NCBI GenBank assembly: GCA_964385465.1
Contig: CAYLPJ010000009.1
Span: 66,708-130,707 of the forward strand
Source: CAYLPJ01 sp964385465
Lineage (GTDB): Bacteria > Planctomycetota > Phycisphaerae > SM23-33
DNA length: 64,000 nucleotides
Reading direction: 5' to 3'
This document shows positions 42,371-50,136 of the stretch, piece after piece (within the stretch, counting starts at the first letter, position 1; every line of letters starts with the position of its first letter). The notes beneath the pieces were generated by a model. It made no database searches and was not told the origin of the DNA. It saw only the letters and a list, made by a program, of their open reading frames with translations. A program made the position numbers and the translations under genes.

Positions 42371-43368
42371 TGAACGACATGACCGTACGCGAGCGTTTCC
42401 ACGCGGTGATGAACTTCCAGCCGTTCGATCGGCTGCCGCTTGTGGAATGGGCCGGGTGGTGGAACCAGACGATCGACCGGTGGCACACGGAGGGCCTGCC
42501 GGCCGAGCTGACCGACCGGTACGACATCTGCCGCCACTTCGGCCTGGACGTCTACCTTCAGGACTGGTTCCGCCCCCGGCACTGGGAGTGCCCCAAGCCC
42601 GAGAGTCACGGCGCGGGCATCCTGACCGACGAGGCCGGCTACGAGGCGATCCGCCCCTGCCTCTACCGCTGGCCGATCGACCACGACCTCTGGCGCCGCC
42701 GGGCCGAGATGCAGGCCCGCGGGGACGTCGCGCTGTGGTTCACCGTCGAGGGGTTCTTCTGGTTCCCGCGGACGCTGTTCGGCATCGAGCGCCACTTCTA
42801 CGCCTTCTACGACCAGCCGGACCTGATGCACCGCATGAACGACGATCTCGCCGACTGGATCTGCCGGATGACCGACGAGGTCTGCTCGATCTGCACGCCG
42901 GATTTCATGACCTTCGCCGAGGACATGAGCTACAACCACGGGCCCATGCTCTCCAAGGAGCTGTTCGACGAGTTCATGCTCCCCTACTACCGCCGCGTGA
43001 TCCCCCGCCTCCGCGACCGCGGCATCCTCACCATCGTCGACTCCGACGGCGACATCACCGAGGCCGCGCCGTGGTTCGAGGAGGCCGGGCTGGAGGGCAT
43101 CCTCCCGTTGGAGCGTCAGGCCGGCGTGGACGTCGGGCTCCTCCGCCGGCGCCACGAGCGGATGCGGTTCATCGGCTGCTTCGACAAGATGACGATGTCC
43201 CGCGGCGAGGAGGCCATGCGGGCGGAGTTCGAGCGCCTGCTGCCGACGGCGCGGACGGGCGGGCTCATCGTCTCCTGTGACCACCAGACCCCGCCGGGAG
43301 TGTCCTACGAGGACTACCAGCTCTACCTCCGCCTGTTCCGGGAGTACGCCGCGAAGGCGGCCGAGTGA
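42370..43368 (+). CDS. Uroporphyrinogen decarboxylase (URO-D) family protein
   Basis: 332 aa from the ATG at 42370. The longer frame back to 42088 runs through the RNA and repeat region and was not used. URO-D family features: MTVRERFHAVMNFQPFDRLPLVEW at the N-terminus, FAEDMSYNHGPMLSKELFDEFMLPYYRRV in the middle, IVDSDGDITEAAPWFEEAGL, RFIGCFDKMTM and a C-terminal GLIVSCDHQTPPGVS. Many planctomycete members of this family are not haem enzymes but methyltransferase-like or unknown, so the substrate is not assigned. A leaderless start is likely. Confidence 0.8.
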   Translation: MNDMTVRERFHAVMNFQPFDRLPLVEWAGWWNQTIDRWHTEGLPAELTDRYDICRHFGLDVYLQDWFRPRHWECPKPESHGAGILTDEAGYEAIRPCLYRWPIDHDLWRRRAEMQARGDVALWFTVEGFFWFPRTLFGIERHFYAFYDQPDLMHRMNDDLADWICRMTDEVCSICTPDFMTFAEDMSYNHGPMLSKELFDEFMLPYYRRVIPRLRDRGILTIVDSDGDITEAAPWFEEAGLEGILPLERQAGVDVGLLRRRHERMRFIGCFDKMTMSRGEEAMRAEFERLLPTARTGGLIVSCDHQTPPGVSYEDYQLYLRLFREYAAKAAE

Positions 43369-43451
43369 GGGCGAACCTCTAGCTTGCAAAGCGTCGACGG
43401 CCCTGCAAGAATACGCCGCGACGATACCGGGTCCGGCGAAAGGAGCCCTCC

Positions 43452-44207
43452 ATGCGAACGGCCCAGATGGGATGCGTGATTCTCTCCGCCGCGGCGTTGC
43501 TGTGCGGGTGCGCCTCCGACCGCGAGAAGATGCTGGCCCAGCTCGGCCCGGCGGCGGACATCGCCTCGGCGTCGATCGACAACCTCGGCTGGGACCGCGA
43601 CGGCGAGCCGCTGGAGCGGGTGGCCTTCACGGCGATCGTGACGACCTGGGAAGCCGGGGGCAAGAGCTTCACCGACCGCCAGCACATGGTCGTGGATTTC
43701 GAGGACAACGAGCTGACCGCCGCCGGCAGCACGCCGCAGGGCGGCTGGACGGCGACCGTCGACGGCGAGGGGGACTTCGATCTCGACGCCGAGGACGGCG
43801 TCAGCGCCGACTGGATCGCCGACCGCATGCGCCGCCCCATGGAGCTGCTGCTCCACCGCCTCCGCGGGCCGTACAACCTCCTCGGCGGCGACGAACGCGC
43901 CCGCAGCGTCCGGACGGTCCGCGTCGGCGGGCTTGCCGCCGCGAGGGTCGGCGTCGGGGGCGACAACCGCAAGGCGATCGCGTACTACTTCGACCCGGCG
44001 CTGGGGCTGCTGAAATACGTCACCGCCGGCGCCGACCGGGCGGGAGGGGACGGCACGGTGACGGTGTACGCCTACGACTCGTTCCCCAACGGCGTGCTGT
44101 TCCCGCGAGAGCTTCGCCTCGTCCGGCTCGGGGAGCACGTCCTGATCGGCGAGAAGCCCGTCTTCGAGGTCGAGGTCTCCGACGTCGTCTTCGACGCCGA
44201 GGACTGA
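43452..44207 (+). CDS. Lipoprotein of unknown function
   Basis: 251 aa with an AGGAG site. The lipobox LLCGC puts the lipidated cysteine at residue 20. The mature part is beta-rich (LERVAFTAIVTTWEAGGKSF, KAIAYYFDPALGLLKYVTAG), resembling LolA/DUF3108-like lipid-binding folds, but no family was confirmed. Likely anchored in an outer or cytoplasmic membrane. Confidence 0.6.
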   Translation: MRTAQMGCVILSAAALLCGCASDREKMLAQLGPAADIASASIDNLGWDRDGEPLERVAFTAIVTTWEAGGKSFTDRQHMVVDFEDNELTAAGSTPQGGWTATVDGEGDFDLDAEDGVSADWIADRMRRPMELLLHRLRGPYNLLGGDERARSVRTVRVGGLAAARVGVGGDNRKAIAYYFDPALGLLKYVTAGADRAGGDGTVTVYAYDSFPNGVLFPRELRLVRLGEHVLIGEKPVFEVEVSDVVFDAED

Positions 44208-44253
44208 CCTCGGCCCCAACGCCGCCGCCAGGCGTTTCACGGGGGAGGGACGC

Positions 44254-45006
44254 ATGAGCCTGGACATCAGCGACATCCTGGCCGACTGGCCCTACCGGCC
44301 CGGGCAGGTGACCGCCCGGCGCCTCCGCGGGGATGACGGGCGCGAGAAGATCCAGTTCCGCCTCGACCTCGGGCTGCTCCAGATGGAGGCCGACGGGAGG
44401 CCCGACGGGCAACGCCCCCACGGGCACGAGAGCCTGCTGGACTACCACGAGCACCGGCTCCGCTGTCACCGCCGGGAGCACGGCTCCGACGAGGGGTTCG
44501 AGATCGACGAGGCCGACTGCGAGCGGCTGCGGACAGAGGCGGCCATGTATTACCACCGCTACGTGGCCGAGTTCGTGCTCGAAGACTACGCGGATGTCGA
44601 GCGGGACACGGCGCGGAACCTGCGGGTGATGGACTTCTGCCGCGCCTACGCCCGGGAGGAGGCCGACCGCCACCTCATGGAGCAGTACCGCCCCTACGTG
44701 CTGATGATGTGCACGCGGGCGCGGGCGCAGTTGGCGCTGGCCGACGACCGCCCGAAACGGGCGCTGACCATCGTCCGCAAGGGCATCGCCGAGATCGAGG
44801 CGTTCTTCCGCGAGTACGACGACGGCGCCCTCGCCGAGGCGTCGGCCGAACTGGCCGTCCTGCGGGCCCTGGCCAAGGACATCGAAGCCAAGCTGCCCGT
44901 CGACCCCGCCCAGCGCCTCCGCGAGCAGCTCGCCCGCGCGGTCGAGTCCGAGCAGTACGAGCGCGCCGCCCGCCTGCGCGACCGCCTGCGGCAGATCGGG
45001 GAGTAG
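44254..45006 (+). CDS. UvrB/UvrC-motif protein
   Basis: 250 aa. Helical protein whose C-terminus is a UVR motif (LREQLARAVESEQYERAARL, residues about 223-245), used in UvrB-UvrC contacts and in stress proteins such as McsA. The rest (LGLLQMEADGRPDG, EAMMYYHRY-like helices, ARAQLALADDRPKRALTIVR) includes TPR-like helices. No nuclease or ATPase domain is present. A stress or repair adaptor is likely; the partner is unknown. Confidence 0.7.
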   Translation: MSLDISDILADWPYRPGQVTARRLRGDDGREKIQFRLDLGLLQMEADGRPDGQRPHGHESLLDYHEHRLRCHRREHGSDEGFEIDEADCERLRTEAAMYYHRYVAEFVLEDYADVERDTARNLRVMDFCRAYAREEADRHLMEQYRPYVLMMCTRARAQLALADDRPKRALTIVRKGIAEIEAFFREYDDGALAEASAELAVLRALAKDIEAKLPVDPAQRLREQLARAVESEQYERAARLRDRLRQIGE

Positions 45007-45326
45007 CCCTCCACTTCAGGCTCCGCCAGGCATCAGGAACCCGGTACCAGGCATAAGAAAGCAAGCAAGAAGCCAAGGACCAGACGTCAAGCACTGGACC
45101 TAGGACGCGCCCGCCGGCCCGGCACTGACTGGCCGCGCGTTTCCGACATCCGTCGGCCGCGGGCCGACGCGTTTGGAGCTTGCTGTCCGGGGCGCGGTTC
45201 CTGTTTGAGCTCCGGTGCCTTGGATTCCGTCCTTGCCGTTCTCCGATTTCCCGCTTCCCGCCGGTGGGGCGGATAGGCGACGATAGGGGAGCGAAGATTC
45301 CCTTGATCCGGCAGACTGGAGCCCCC
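45007..45326. other. Gene-free stretch before rnr
   Basis: About 320 bases of slightly lower GC. No conserved RNA, no ORF with a credible start, and no clear promoter were recognised; the ORF frame of RNase R continues upstream but lacks family similarity before 45327. Confidence 0.3.
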
Positions 45327-47627
45327 ATGCCCGAACGCTACGTGGACGCCATCCTCGACTACCTCTCCTCGCGGGAGTACCAGCCGCTCAAGCCCCGGCA
45401 GCTCGCCCGGCAGATGGGGGTCAGCGACGCGCAGTACGGCTCGTTCCGCGAGGCGGTCAAGCGTCTGCGGGACGCCGGGCGGGTCGTGCTCGGCTCGCAG
45501 AACGCGCTGATGCTGCCGGAGATGGGCGCGCAGGTGACCGGCAGGTACCGGGCGAACCCCAAGGGGTTCGGCTTCGTCGTGCCCGACACGCCCAACCGCC
45601 ACGGCGACCTGTTCATCCCGCCCGGATCCGACGGGGGGGCCATGACCGGCGACGAGGTCCTCGCCGATGTCGCCCGACAGGGCAAGCGCGGGGGCGAGAC
45701 GCTCTACCGCGGGAAGATCGTCAAGATCCTCCGCCGCGGGGAAAGCCGCTTCGTCGGCACGCTCGAGAAGAACAAGGGCACCTGGTTCGTGGTGCCCGAC
45801 GGCACGGCGATGACGACGCCGATCGTCGTCCGCGACGTCGGCAAGGCCGGCCCCAAGGCCGACGAGAAGGTCGTCGTCGAGATCGTGACGTACCCCTCCC
45901 CCGGCGAGCTGCCCACCGGCGTGATCGTCGAGCGCCTCGGCGCCGGCGGGACCACGGCAATCGAGACGCTCTCGGTCATCCGAGCCCACGGTCTGCACGA
46001 CGAGTTCTCCGACGAGGCCCTCGCCGAGGCGCGCGAGGCCGTCCGGCGATTCGACGGCAAGCCGGAGAAGCACCGCAAGGACTTCACCAACGAGGTCGTG
46101 GTCACGATCGACCCTCCCGACGCCCGCGACTACGACGACGCGATCAGCCTGTCGCGCAACGGCGATGGCACGCTGACGCTGGGGGTGCACATCGCCGACG
46201 TGTCGCATTTCGTCCCCGAGGGCGGCCCGTTGGACGCCGACGCCCGCCGCCGGGCCACCAGCGTGTACTTCCCCCGCCGCGTCGTGCCCATGCTGCCGGA
46301 GATCCTCTCCAACGGCGTGTGCAGCCTCCAGGAAGGCGTGCCGCGGTTCTGCAAGTCCGCCTTCATCACCTACGACGCCGACGCCCGCGTCGTCCGCACG
46401 AAGTTCGCCGAGGGCGTCGTCCGGTCGGCGAAGCGCCTGACCTACCTCGAGGCCCAGGCCATCTGCGACGGCTCCGACGAGGGCTGCCCCAAGAAAGTCG
46501 TCCGCCTCGTCCGCGACCTCGAGGCCCTCGCCCGGCGGATCGAGAAACGGCGCCGCGGCGCGGGCATGCTCCACCTCGACCTGCCCGCCGTCGAACTGGT
46601 CTTCGACGACGAGGACCGCGTCGTCGACGCCGTCCCCGAGGACCAGTCCTACACGCATACCATCATCGAGATGTTCATGGTCGAGGCCAACGAGGCCGTC
46701 GCCCGGCTGCTCCAGGACCGCGACCGCGCCTTCCTCCGACGCATCCACCCCCCGCCGGACGCCGACGCCGGCAAGCAGGTCCAGGGCTTCATCCGCGCCT
46801 GCGGGCACAAGATCCCCCGCGACATGTCCCGCCACGATATCCAGGCCCTGCTCGATGCCGTCCGCGGGCGCCCCGAGGAATACGCCGTCAACCTCGCCGT
46901 CCTGCGAACCTTCCAGACCGCCGAGTATTCCCCACGGCGAGTCGGACACTACGCCCTGGCCAGCGAGGCCTACTGCCACTTCACCAGCCCCATCCGCCGC
47001 TATCCGGACCTGACCGTCCACCGCCTGCTGGCCGAGCACTGCCGCGGCACGCTGGAGGACCGCCCGGCCGAGGACATGGAGGCGCTGTTGCAGTTGGCCT
47101 CGGACTGCTCGGCGGCGGCGCGTCGGGCCGAAGACGCCGAGAACGAGGTCCGCGACGTGCTGGTCCTGAACCTGCTGGAGACGAAACTCGGCGAGAGCTT
47201 CGACGGCGTGATCACGGGCGTGACGGGGTTCGGCATCTTCGTGCAGTCGCCGAAGTACCTCGTCGACGGGCTGGTGCGAATGGAGGACCTCGGCGACGAC
47301 TGGTGGAACGCCGACACGAAGCGCGGCGAGGTCCGCGGGGAGAACAGCGGGCGCCGCTTCCGCATCGGCGATGTCCTGCCCGTCCGCATCGCCTTCGTGG
47401 ACGTCGCCCGCCGCCAGATGAACCTCGTGCCCGAACGCGACATCGAAGACGCCGCCGCCGAAGGCGGCACCCGCCAGAAGCGCAAGGGCAAGGGCAAGGG
47501 CAAGCCCGCCAAGGGCGGACGGCAGTCCAAGGCGAAGAAGGGCAAGGCCAGCAGCAAAGGCAGAAGCAAAGCCAAGAGCAGCAGCAAGGGCACCCGCAAG
47601 CGCAAGTCGGGGAAGGGACGCAAGTGA
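45327..47627 (+). CDS. rnr: Ribonuclease R (RNB family 3'-5' exoribonuclease)
   Basis: 766 aa from the ATG at 45327. N-terminal HTH-like domain (MPERYVDAILDYLSSREYQP), cold-shock domains (ANPKGFGFVVPD, GTWFVVPDG), and the RNB catalytic domain with TIDPPDARDYDDAIS (Asp262, Asp268, Asp270, Asp271 region). Then comes an S1 domain (FDGVITGVTGFGIFV) and a Lys/Gly/Ser-rich tail of about 55 residues (KRKGKGKGKPAKGGR). It degrades structured RNA in the cytoplasm. The stop overlaps the next gene (GTGA). The basic tail is longer and lower in complexity than in E. coli RNase R. Confidence 0.93.
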   Translation: MPERYVDAILDYLSSREYQPLKPRQLARQMGVSDAQYGSFREAVKRLRDAGRVVLGSQNALMLPEMGAQVTGRYRANPKGFGFVVPDTPNRHGDLFIPPGSDGGAMTGDEVLADVARQGKRGGETLYRGKIVKILRRGESRFVGTLEKNKGTWFVVPDGTAMTTPIVVRDVGKAGPKADEKVVVEIVTYPSPGELPTGVIVERLGAGGTTAIETLSVIRAHGLHDEFSDEALAEAREAVRRFDGKPEKHRKDFTNEVVVTIDPPDARDYDDAISLSRNGDGTLTLGVHIADVSHFVPEGGPLDADARRRATSVYFPRRVVPMLPEILSNGVCSLQEGVPRFCKSAFITYDADARVVRTKFAEGVVRSAKRLTYLEAQAICDGSDEGCPKKVVRLVRDLEALARRIEKRRRGAGMLHLDLPAVELVFDDEDRVVDAVPEDQSYTHTIIEMFMVEANEAVARLLQDRDRAFLRRIHPPPDADAGKQVQGFIRACGHKIPRDMSRHDIQALLDAVRGRPEEYAVNLAVLRTFQTAEYSPRRVGHYALASEAYCHFTSPIRRYPDLTVHRLLAEHCRGTLEDRPAEDMEALLQLASDCSAAARRAEDAENEVRDVLVLNLLETKLGESFDGVITGVTGFGIFVQSPKYLVDGLVRMEDLGDDWWNADTKRGEVRGENSGRRFRIGDVLPVRIAFVDVARRQMNLVPERDIEDAAAEGGTRQKRKGKGKGKPAKGGRQSKAKKGKASSKGRSKAKSSSKGTRKRKSGKGRK

Positions 47628-48286
47628 CGGCCCCGTTGGCGGACAACCCCGGGCTCGCCCGGGCCGTCGCCGAATACGCCGAACTGGACGCCGCCGTCGG
47701 CGAGCGGATCGACGGGCGCCTCGACGGGGTCTGCGCGTCCTGCCCCAAGCCCTGCTGCCGGCCTGACGTGTGCAGGCAGATCCTCGAAAGCTGGTGGCTG
47801 AGAACCGTCTCCGAGCACGCCCACGGGCACTGGTGGCCGGACGACTGGGAGACCCGCGACGCCTGCATCGCGATGGGCGAGACGGGGTGCACGATCCGCG
47901 CGGGTCGGCCGGCCATCTGCCGCTCGTTCGTCTGCGACCGTTACGTGGAGGCCTACGACGGGCTTTGGGAAACGGTCTACGTCAGCGCCCTGTCGGACCT
48001 GCCATGGGAGGTCGCCCAGCTCTCCAGCCGGGTGAGCCTGGAGACCCTCGAGCCGGAAGACGCCCCGAGATACCTCGACGCCGTGCTCGCCCGCCTCGCC
48101 GAAGGCCGGCGGCTGCTGGCCCTCGCCGACCGGCTCGTAGACCCCGGCGAGGACGACGTCACGCGCCACCGCATCACGCTGCGCCTCTTGGCCGCCATGC
48201 CGCGGTTCCTGCGGGCGACGACGCGACGCGGCATCCTGGCAGCACTCGACGCCGCAGACGCCAAGGGCCCGCCTAGACTGTCGTAG
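47624..48286 (+). CDS. YkgJ-family cysteine-cluster protein
   Basis: 220 aa, GTG start overlapping the rnr stop (GTGA). Cysteine clusters CASCPKPCCRPDVC (residues about 31-44) and CTIRAGRPAICRSFVC near residue 85-100 match the zinc- or iron-chelating YkgJ family (Fe-S-like cluster binding). A Pro/Trp-rich segment lies between them. Coupled translation with RNase R suggests a linked role, though none is known. Confidence 0.75.
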   Translation: MTAPLADNPGLARAVAEYAELDAAVGERIDGRLDGVCASCPKPCCRPDVCRQILESWWLRTVSEHAHGHWWPDDWETRDACIAMGETGCTIRAGRPAICRSFVCDRYVEAYDGLWETVYVSALSDLPWEVAQLSSRVSLETLEPEDAPRYLDAVLARLAEGRRLLALADRLVDPGEDDVTRHRITLRLLAAMPRFLRATTRRGILAALDAADAKGPPRLS

Positions 48287-48306
48287 AAAGCTATGGGAGA
48301 TCGCCT

Positions 48307-48765
48307 ATGTCCACCGTGCTGGTCCTGTACCATTCGCAGCAATACGGCAACACGCAGCAGATGGCCGAGGCCGTCGCCGCGGGCGTCCGCGACGCCGGCG
48401 CCGAGGCCGTGCTGGTCAACACGCACCGCGAGCGGATGGACGTCGACGCGTTCCGCAAGGTAGACGCCGCGGCGTTCGGCTCGCCGGATTACTTCAGCTA
48501 CATCGCCGGGGGGCTGAAGGTCTTCCTGGACGACTGGTACCTCGCCCGCCAGGACGACCCCGCCGGCCTGACGGGCAAGCCCTACGGGCTCTTCTACTCC
48601 CACGGCGGGGGCGGGAAGGTCCGCGACCCGCTGGAGAGGCTGTTCGGCTCGGGCATCGGCACGCAGGTCTCCCGGACCGTCGAGTCCAAGGGCACGCCGG
48701 ACGAGACCGTCCTCGCCGCCTGCCGCCAGCTCGGCAACGAGCTCGCCGCCGCCGCGGGGGCCTGA
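48307..48765 (+). CDS. Flavodoxin / flavodoxin-like NAD(P)H oxidoreductase
   Basis: 152 aa, GGAG site upstream. N-terminal FMN phosphate-binding loop YHSQQYGNTQQMA, then AAFGSPDYFSYIAGGLKVFL (second loop region) and GLFYSHGGGGKVRDPL. An electron carrier of the flavodoxin/NADPH-dependent reductase fold. The partner is unknown. It follows the YkgJ-like gene. Confidence 0.85.
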   Translation: MSTVLVLYHSQQYGNTQQMAEAVAAGVRDAGAEAVLVNTHRERMDVDAFRKVDAAAFGSPDYFSYIAGGLKVFLDDWYLARQDDPAGLTGKPYGLFYSHGGGGKVRDPLERLFGSGIGTQVSRTVESKGTPDETVLAACRQLGNELAAAAGA

Positions 48766-49187
48766 CCGGCCCGCCGCGAAAAGATGGATTTGCGGGCCAT
48801 GTATCAAACGTTGCTCAACCCGACCCCCCGGCAGGACGATGACGGTATGCGGGCCTGATGTGGGATCGGGCCCCGGAGGTACGCGAGCCCCGGCGTGGGA
48901 CCGGGCTCGCAGGACGGCACCCGGGGAAGGGATCGGGGAATGAGCGGCGGTATACGTGTTACCGACGGGGATGTGCTGAAGTATATGCTGATGTGGATGC
49001 GGTCAATCAGCAAGAGGGCGTGCTCCCCTCGGGGGCTCCAGCACTCGGCCACACGGCAGCTTCGCATGCGCATCCAGGCGCGAAATACCCGGCACGTGGA
49101 CTGGCTCGGGTGACGCCGCGCGGTCGACGCGGTTGACGCGCCACCCCGCGCGGGCCTATGGTCCCTCCAGCCACGCAGGAGCCATCC
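48766..49187. other. Intergenic stretch with doubtful small ORF
   Basis: About 420 bases. A 57-aa ORF (48940-49113) has AAGGGA upstream and lower GC, with VTDGDVLKYMLMWMRS inside, but no similarity was recognised. A GAGCCCCGG/CCGGGCTC hairpin lies near 48885-48908. Neither is strong enough to call a gene. Confidence 0.25.
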
Positions 49188-50024
49188 ATGCCCGACGCCG
49201 AGCCCGACACGCACGCCTCCCCACTTCGAGACCGCCACGCCGCCGCCGGAGCAGAGCTCGTCGTCGAGGACGGCTGGACCGTGCCCCGGCATTACGGCGA
49301 CCCCGACGCCGAAACGCGGGCCGCCCACGACCGCGCCGTCGCCTTCGACCTCTCCCACGTCGGGCGCATCCGCATCCGCGGAGACGGGGCGCTGGAGCTG
49401 CTCGAACGCGCCTGCACCGCCGACGTCGTCCGCCAGGAGGACGACACCGCCGCCTACACACTGCTGCTGGACGCCGACGCCCGCCCCGTAGACCACGGGC
49501 TGCTGGCCCGCCTCGACGGGCAGTGGCTGCTGACGTGCAGCCCCTCTCGGCGGAGCGAGGTGCTGTCCCACCTGACCGACCGGGGCGCGTCGCTGGGCGC
49601 GAAGGTCTCCGACCAGACCGCCCGGACGGCCATGCTGGCGGTGGTCGGACCCGAGGCGCCGGCAATCCTCGACGCCGTCCTGCCCGAGCCGCCCTCGGCC
49701 ATGCCCAGACGCGCCGCCCGCACGGGCAGCATGTTCCTGGCCAGGTACATCGCCATGCGGACCGGCGCGACAAAGCTCTGGTCGCTGGAGGTCGTTCTGC
49801 CCACCATCCTCGCCGGGCAGGCGTGGGACTTCATCACCGCCAGGGCGGGCAAGCACGCCGTCCGCCCGGCGGGGACGGCGGCGTGGGACCGACTCCGCGT
49901 CGAGGCGGGCCTGCCCCGCTGGGGACGGGAACTCGACCGCGGCACGGACCCGACCGACCCGCCGTTCGCCAACGCCCTTCGAGCCGACCGGACCTTCCTC
50001 GGCGCCGACGCCCTCCCAGACTAA
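49188..50024 (+). CDS. GcvT/YgfZ-like folate-binding protein
   Basis: 278 aa from the ATG at 49188 (AGGAG upstream). Aminomethyltransferase fold features: AVAFDLSHVGRIRIRGDGALELLERACTAD at the N-terminus, YTLLLDADARPVDHGLLARL, LLTCSPSRRSEVLSHL and a C-terminal DRLRVEAGLPRWGRELD. It lacks the full GcvT C-terminal barrel and has no gcvH/gcvP neighbours, so a stand-alone tetrahydrofolate-dependent or YgfZ-like role fits better than glycine cleavage. Confidence 0.75.
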   Translation: MPDAEPDTHASPLRDRHAAAGAELVVEDGWTVPRHYGDPDAETRAAHDRAVAFDLSHVGRIRIRGDGALELLERACTADVVRQEDDTAAYTLLLDADARPVDHGLLARLDGQWLLTCSPSRRSEVLSHLTDRGASLGAKVSDQTARTAMLAVVGPEAPAILDAVLPEPPSAMPRRAARTGSMFLARYIAMRTGATKLWSLEVVLPTILAGQAWDFITARAGKHAVRPAGTAAWDRLRVEAGLPRWGRELDRGTDPTDPPFANALRADRTFLGADALPD

Positions 50025-50136
50025 GCGGTCTCAGAGAAGTCGGGTTGCGGTCCAGGCCCGCTCACCGTCCCGCCGCCGTCCCCAACACTCGCTGTGCGCG
50101 CCCCTGCGGACACCCCGTCGCCGCCATCGAGGCTGT

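Noticed and set aside
45087..47039. Minus-strand 650-aa ORF opposite rnr
   Set aside because: Antisense shadow of the RNase R gene.
48940..49113. 57-aa ORF between flavodoxin and GcvT-like genes
   Set aside because: A ribosome-like site exists, but there is no similarity or codon signature strong enough to call it.
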